NCBI GenBank assembly: GCA_964437145.1 | Contig: CAYTFW010000156.1 | Coordinates: 1 to 15,775 of the forward strand | Length of the DNA: 15,775 nucleotides | Direction of reading: 5' to 3' | Source: JAFAZJ01 sp964437145 | GTDB taxonomy: Bacteria > Pseudomonadota > Alphaproteobacteria > Reyranellales > Reyranellaceae | Part shown: piece by piece, positions 14,191-15,775 of the stretch | Layout of the letters: each line of letters opens with the position of its first letter | Position numbering within the stretch: position 1 is the first letter of the stretch | The notes under the pieces: model-generated | What the model saw: the letters and a program-made list of their open reading frames with translations, nothing else | What the model was told of the DNA's origin: nothing | Databases searched by the model: none | Translations under genes and position numbers: made by a program

Positions 14191-14737
14191 GCACGCGATG
14201 CAGGTCGAGGGCTGGCGCGTTTCGGCCCATGCCGAGCAGCGAGAGGATGGCGTGCGCCTGGCCGCGGTGATGGGTCTGGTGGTTGAAGAAATGCGGCAGG
14301 ATCAGCGCGGGTGGATCCTCGAAGACGCGGCCCTCGTTGTTGACGTAGTGCAACGGCCGCTCGAAGAAGCCCTCGGGCGGCGCGGCGAAGAACGCCTCGA
14401 TCCGGCCATCCATCTCGACGCGCGCGGCGCGCAGGGCGTCGAAGGTTTCGTGGGTGATCGCGTCGAGGCCGGTCGACGGCGCCTGCCCGCCTTCGAAGCG
14501 CGCCATCCAGATGCCGTCACCGATCAGCAGATGGTTCAGCGTGCCGTGCAGGCTGCCGAAGAAGGCGCCGACATCGCGTTTGCGATCGGCATCAGGCAGG
14601 CCGGAAGCGGCGGCGTAGAGGCGTTGGTTGGCCAGCGTGTTGTAGCGGGCGTATTGGCGCCAAAGATCGTCGTTTCGCATCTGCGAAAGGTAGTTCTCGA
14701 TTGATCTTGGCTGAAGATCGTCCAATGTTCGGTCCAT
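14162..14737 (-). CDS. DinB family protein
   Basis: 191 aa from ATG 14737. An internal ATG at 14680 (MRNDDLWRQYARYN) is an alternative; neither has a convincing ribosome site, and the extra 19 residues look non-conserved. The four-helix DinB/YfiT-like fold is shown by RYNTLANQRLYAA (31-43), GTLNHLLIGDGIWMARF (65-81) and HFFNHQTHHRGQ (149-160). The expected metal triad would be H69, H153 and H157. The family includes thiol-dependent transferases and stress proteins (bacillithiol and mycothiol enzymes), and this member's substrate is unknown. It is divergent from a LysR gene with a palindrome at the start codons, and its 3' end overlaps the LOG-like gene. Confidence 0.9.
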   Translation of the reverse strand: MDRTLDDLQPRSIENYLSQMRNDDLWRQYARYNTLANQRLYAAASGLPDADRKRDVGAFFGSLHGTLNHLLIGDGIWMARFEGGQAPSTGLDAITHETFDALRAARVEMDGRIEAFFAAPPEGFFERPLHYVNNEGRVFEDPPALILPHFFNHQTHHRGQAHAILSLLGMGRNAPALDLHRVLKPHPSAAA

Positions 14738-14755
14738 GATGAATTTGGTTCATCA
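14737..14755. promoter_or_regulatory. Probable LysR operator between DinB and LysR
   Basis: TGATGAA (14737-14743) and TTCATCA (14749-14755) are perfect arms around TTTGG, with T14740-N11-A14752 as the LysR-type core. It touches the DinB start codon and ends 20 nt before the LysR start, so binding would cover both transcripts' leaders or promoters. It is also one of the few AT-rich patches in the window. Confidence 0.5.
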
Positions 14756-14774
14756 ATAAGGAAATCAGGGCGGC

Positions 14775-15692
14775 GTGGATCGGATCGGCGACATGGCGGC
14801 GTTCGTCAAGGTGGTAGAGGCCAATGGCTTCTCGGCCGCCGCGCCACAGCTCGGCCTGACGCCGTCGGCGGTGAGCAAGCTGGTGACGCGGCTGGAGGAG
14901 CGGCTGGGCGTGCGGCTGTTCAACCGCACCACGCGCAAGCTGGCGCTGACCGAGGCGGGCGAGAATTTCTACCGCGACGCCGCGCGCATCATCGGCGAGG
15001 TCGACGAGGTCGAGGCGGCGATCGGCCGGCGCGGGCACGAGGCGCGCGGCCTGGTCAAGGTCACCACCTCGCTGGCCTTCGGCGCGCACCAGATCCTGCC
15101 GCTGGTGCCGGAGTTCCTCGACAACCATCCCGGCATCGAGCTCGACCTCAGCTTCACCGACCGCGTCGTCGATCTGGTGCAGGAGGGCTTCGACGTCGCC
15201 TTCCGCATCGGCCATCTCGCCGATTCCAGCTTCGTCGCGCGCAAGATCGGCGAGGATCGGCGTGTTGTCGTCGCCGCGCCCTCCTATCTGAAGAAGCACG
15301 GCGAGCCCAAGCATCCCGACGAGCTCGCGCGCCACAACTGCCTGGGCTTCCGCGACCGCACGTCGATGAATCGCTGGCCGTTCCTGGTCGACGGCACGAC
15401 GCGCGAGGTGATGGTGCGTGGCAATTGCCGCGGCGATGACGGCGACATGCTCTACCAGCTCGCGGTCGAGGGTGTCGGCATCGTGCGGCTGACGCGGCTG
15501 ACCGTGGCGCGCGCGGTACGCGACGGCAGCCTGGTCGAGATCCTGCAGCCTTTCACGCCGCGCGACACGATCCCGATCCAGGCGGTCTATCCGCATCGCC
15601 GCCTGCTGCCGCCCAAGGTCACGGCCCTGGTCGATTTCCTCACCACCAAGTTCGACCCGCCACCGTGGGAAGACGAGTCCGCGCCGTCATGA
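14775..15692 (+). CDS. LysR-family transcriptional regulator
   Basis: 305 aa from GTG 14775, preceded by AGGGCGGC. This start gives MDRIGDMAAFVKVVEANGFS, the standard beginning of this LysR branch, which supports it over the internal ATG. The helix-turn-helix is AAAPQLGLTPSAVSKLVTRL (about 21-40), then EERLGVRLFNRTTRKLALTEAG. The effector-binding domain runs from about residue 92 (LVKVTTSLAFGAHQILPLVP) and ends at about 295. It is divergent from DinB, which is its likely target. The inducer cannot be predicted. The protein differs clearly from the first LysR in the window, which has the GcvA-type N-terminus. Confidence 0.94.
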   Translation: MDRIGDMAAFVKVVEANGFSAAAPQLGLTPSAVSKLVTRLEERLGVRLFNRTTRKLALTEAGENFYRDAARIIGEVDEVEAAIGRRGHEARGLVKVTTSLAFGAHQILPLVPEFLDNHPGIELDLSFTDRVVDLVQEGFDVAFRIGHLADSSFVARKIGEDRRVVVAAPSYLKKHGEPKHPDELARHNCLGFRDRTSMNRWPFLVDGTTREVMVRGNCRGDDGDMLYQLAVEGVGIVRLTRLTVARAVRDGSLVEILQPFTPRDTIPIQAVYPHRRLLPPKVTALVDFLTTKFDPPPWEDESAPS

Positions 15693-15706
15693 TCACGAGT
15701 GTCTTC

Positions 15707-15746
15707 CCTTCTCCCCGCGCAGGCGGGGAGAAGGTGCCCGAAGGGC
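15707..15746. repeat. Two-hairpin palindromic repeat / terminator
   Basis: CCTTCTCCCCGC (15707-15718) pairs perfectly with GCGGGGAGAAGG (15723-15734) around GCAG, a 12-bp stem. A second small hairpin GCCC-GAA-GGGC follows at 15736-15746. The sequence then reads GGATGAGGGG. This pattern is a very common intergenic element in alphaproteobacteria and resembles RIME/REP-type repeats (from memory). It is 14 nt past the LysR stop codon and probably also terminates that transcript. The minus-strand open frame covering it is not a gene. Confidence 0.75.
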
Positions 15747-15775
15747 GGATGAGGGGCTTCGCGGAGTTTCGACAA

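Noticed and set aside
15587..15775. Minus-strand open frame at the right edge
   Set aside because: It starts in the LysR gene and runs through the two-hairpin repeat; there is no domain and no conserved start.

Overview
The window is GC-rich (I estimate roughly two-thirds G+C). The gene set suggests a chromosomal segment from an alphaproteobacterium: a TMEM43-family membrane protein, a GcvA/VtlR-like LysR regulator divergent from a DUF1127 gene, a DUF4846 protein, and dispersed palindromic repeats of the kinds common in that class. The genus cannot be fixed from sequence reading alone. I saw no rRNA, tRNA, CRISPR array, transposase, integrase or phage gene.

Layout. 1-2890: the 5' part of a minus-strand DUF3772/MscS-like gene, a minus-strand TMEM43-family gene, a divergent 65-aa secreted six-cysteine protein, and an MBL-fold hydrolase. 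3011-5491: a minus-strand LLM-class flavin monooxygenase translationally linked to a 109-aa secreted cysteine-rich protein, then a divergent exported DUF4846 protein. 5616-9688: a block of two plus-strand genes, a beta-CASP MBL RNase-like protein and a cation P-type ATPase with a FixK/FNR-like box in front of it. 9724-11005: a GcvA/VtlR-like LysR gene divergent from a DUF1127 gene, with two palindromes between them. 11109-14190: a diacylglycerol/lipid kinase with an inverted-repeat element on each side, then an M20 amidohydrolase overlapping a LOG-like (TIGR00730) gene. 14162-15692: a DinB-family gene divergent from a second LysR gene. The window ends in a two-hairpin repeat element.

Most informative observations. 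(1) The beta-CASP/P-type ATPase block lies between two direct copies (28 of 31 bases identical) of the junction where the DUF4846 and LysR genes end. Each copy keeps intact the gene end that is still in use, and the other end is degraded. This looks like an insertion into the 3' ends of two formerly convergent neighbours. (2) The 10-N gap inside the beta-CASP gene is bounded by the same 7 bases on both sides. Collapsing 17 bases restores one 455-codon frame, so the gene is almost certainly intact. (3) A 68-71-bp inverted repeat occurs three times, with compensatory arm changes, and two copies bracket the lipid kinase gene. (4) Four intergenic regions between divergent genes carry palindromes: two lie between the first LysR gene and DUF1127, and one between the second LysR gene and DinB.

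Most of the window is ordinary chromosomal housekeeping and accessory metabolism. I found no convincing defence island or wholly new multi-gene system. The best candidates for new biology are the two-gene insertion block, the LysR/DUF1127 control region and the two small cysteine-rich secreted proteins.
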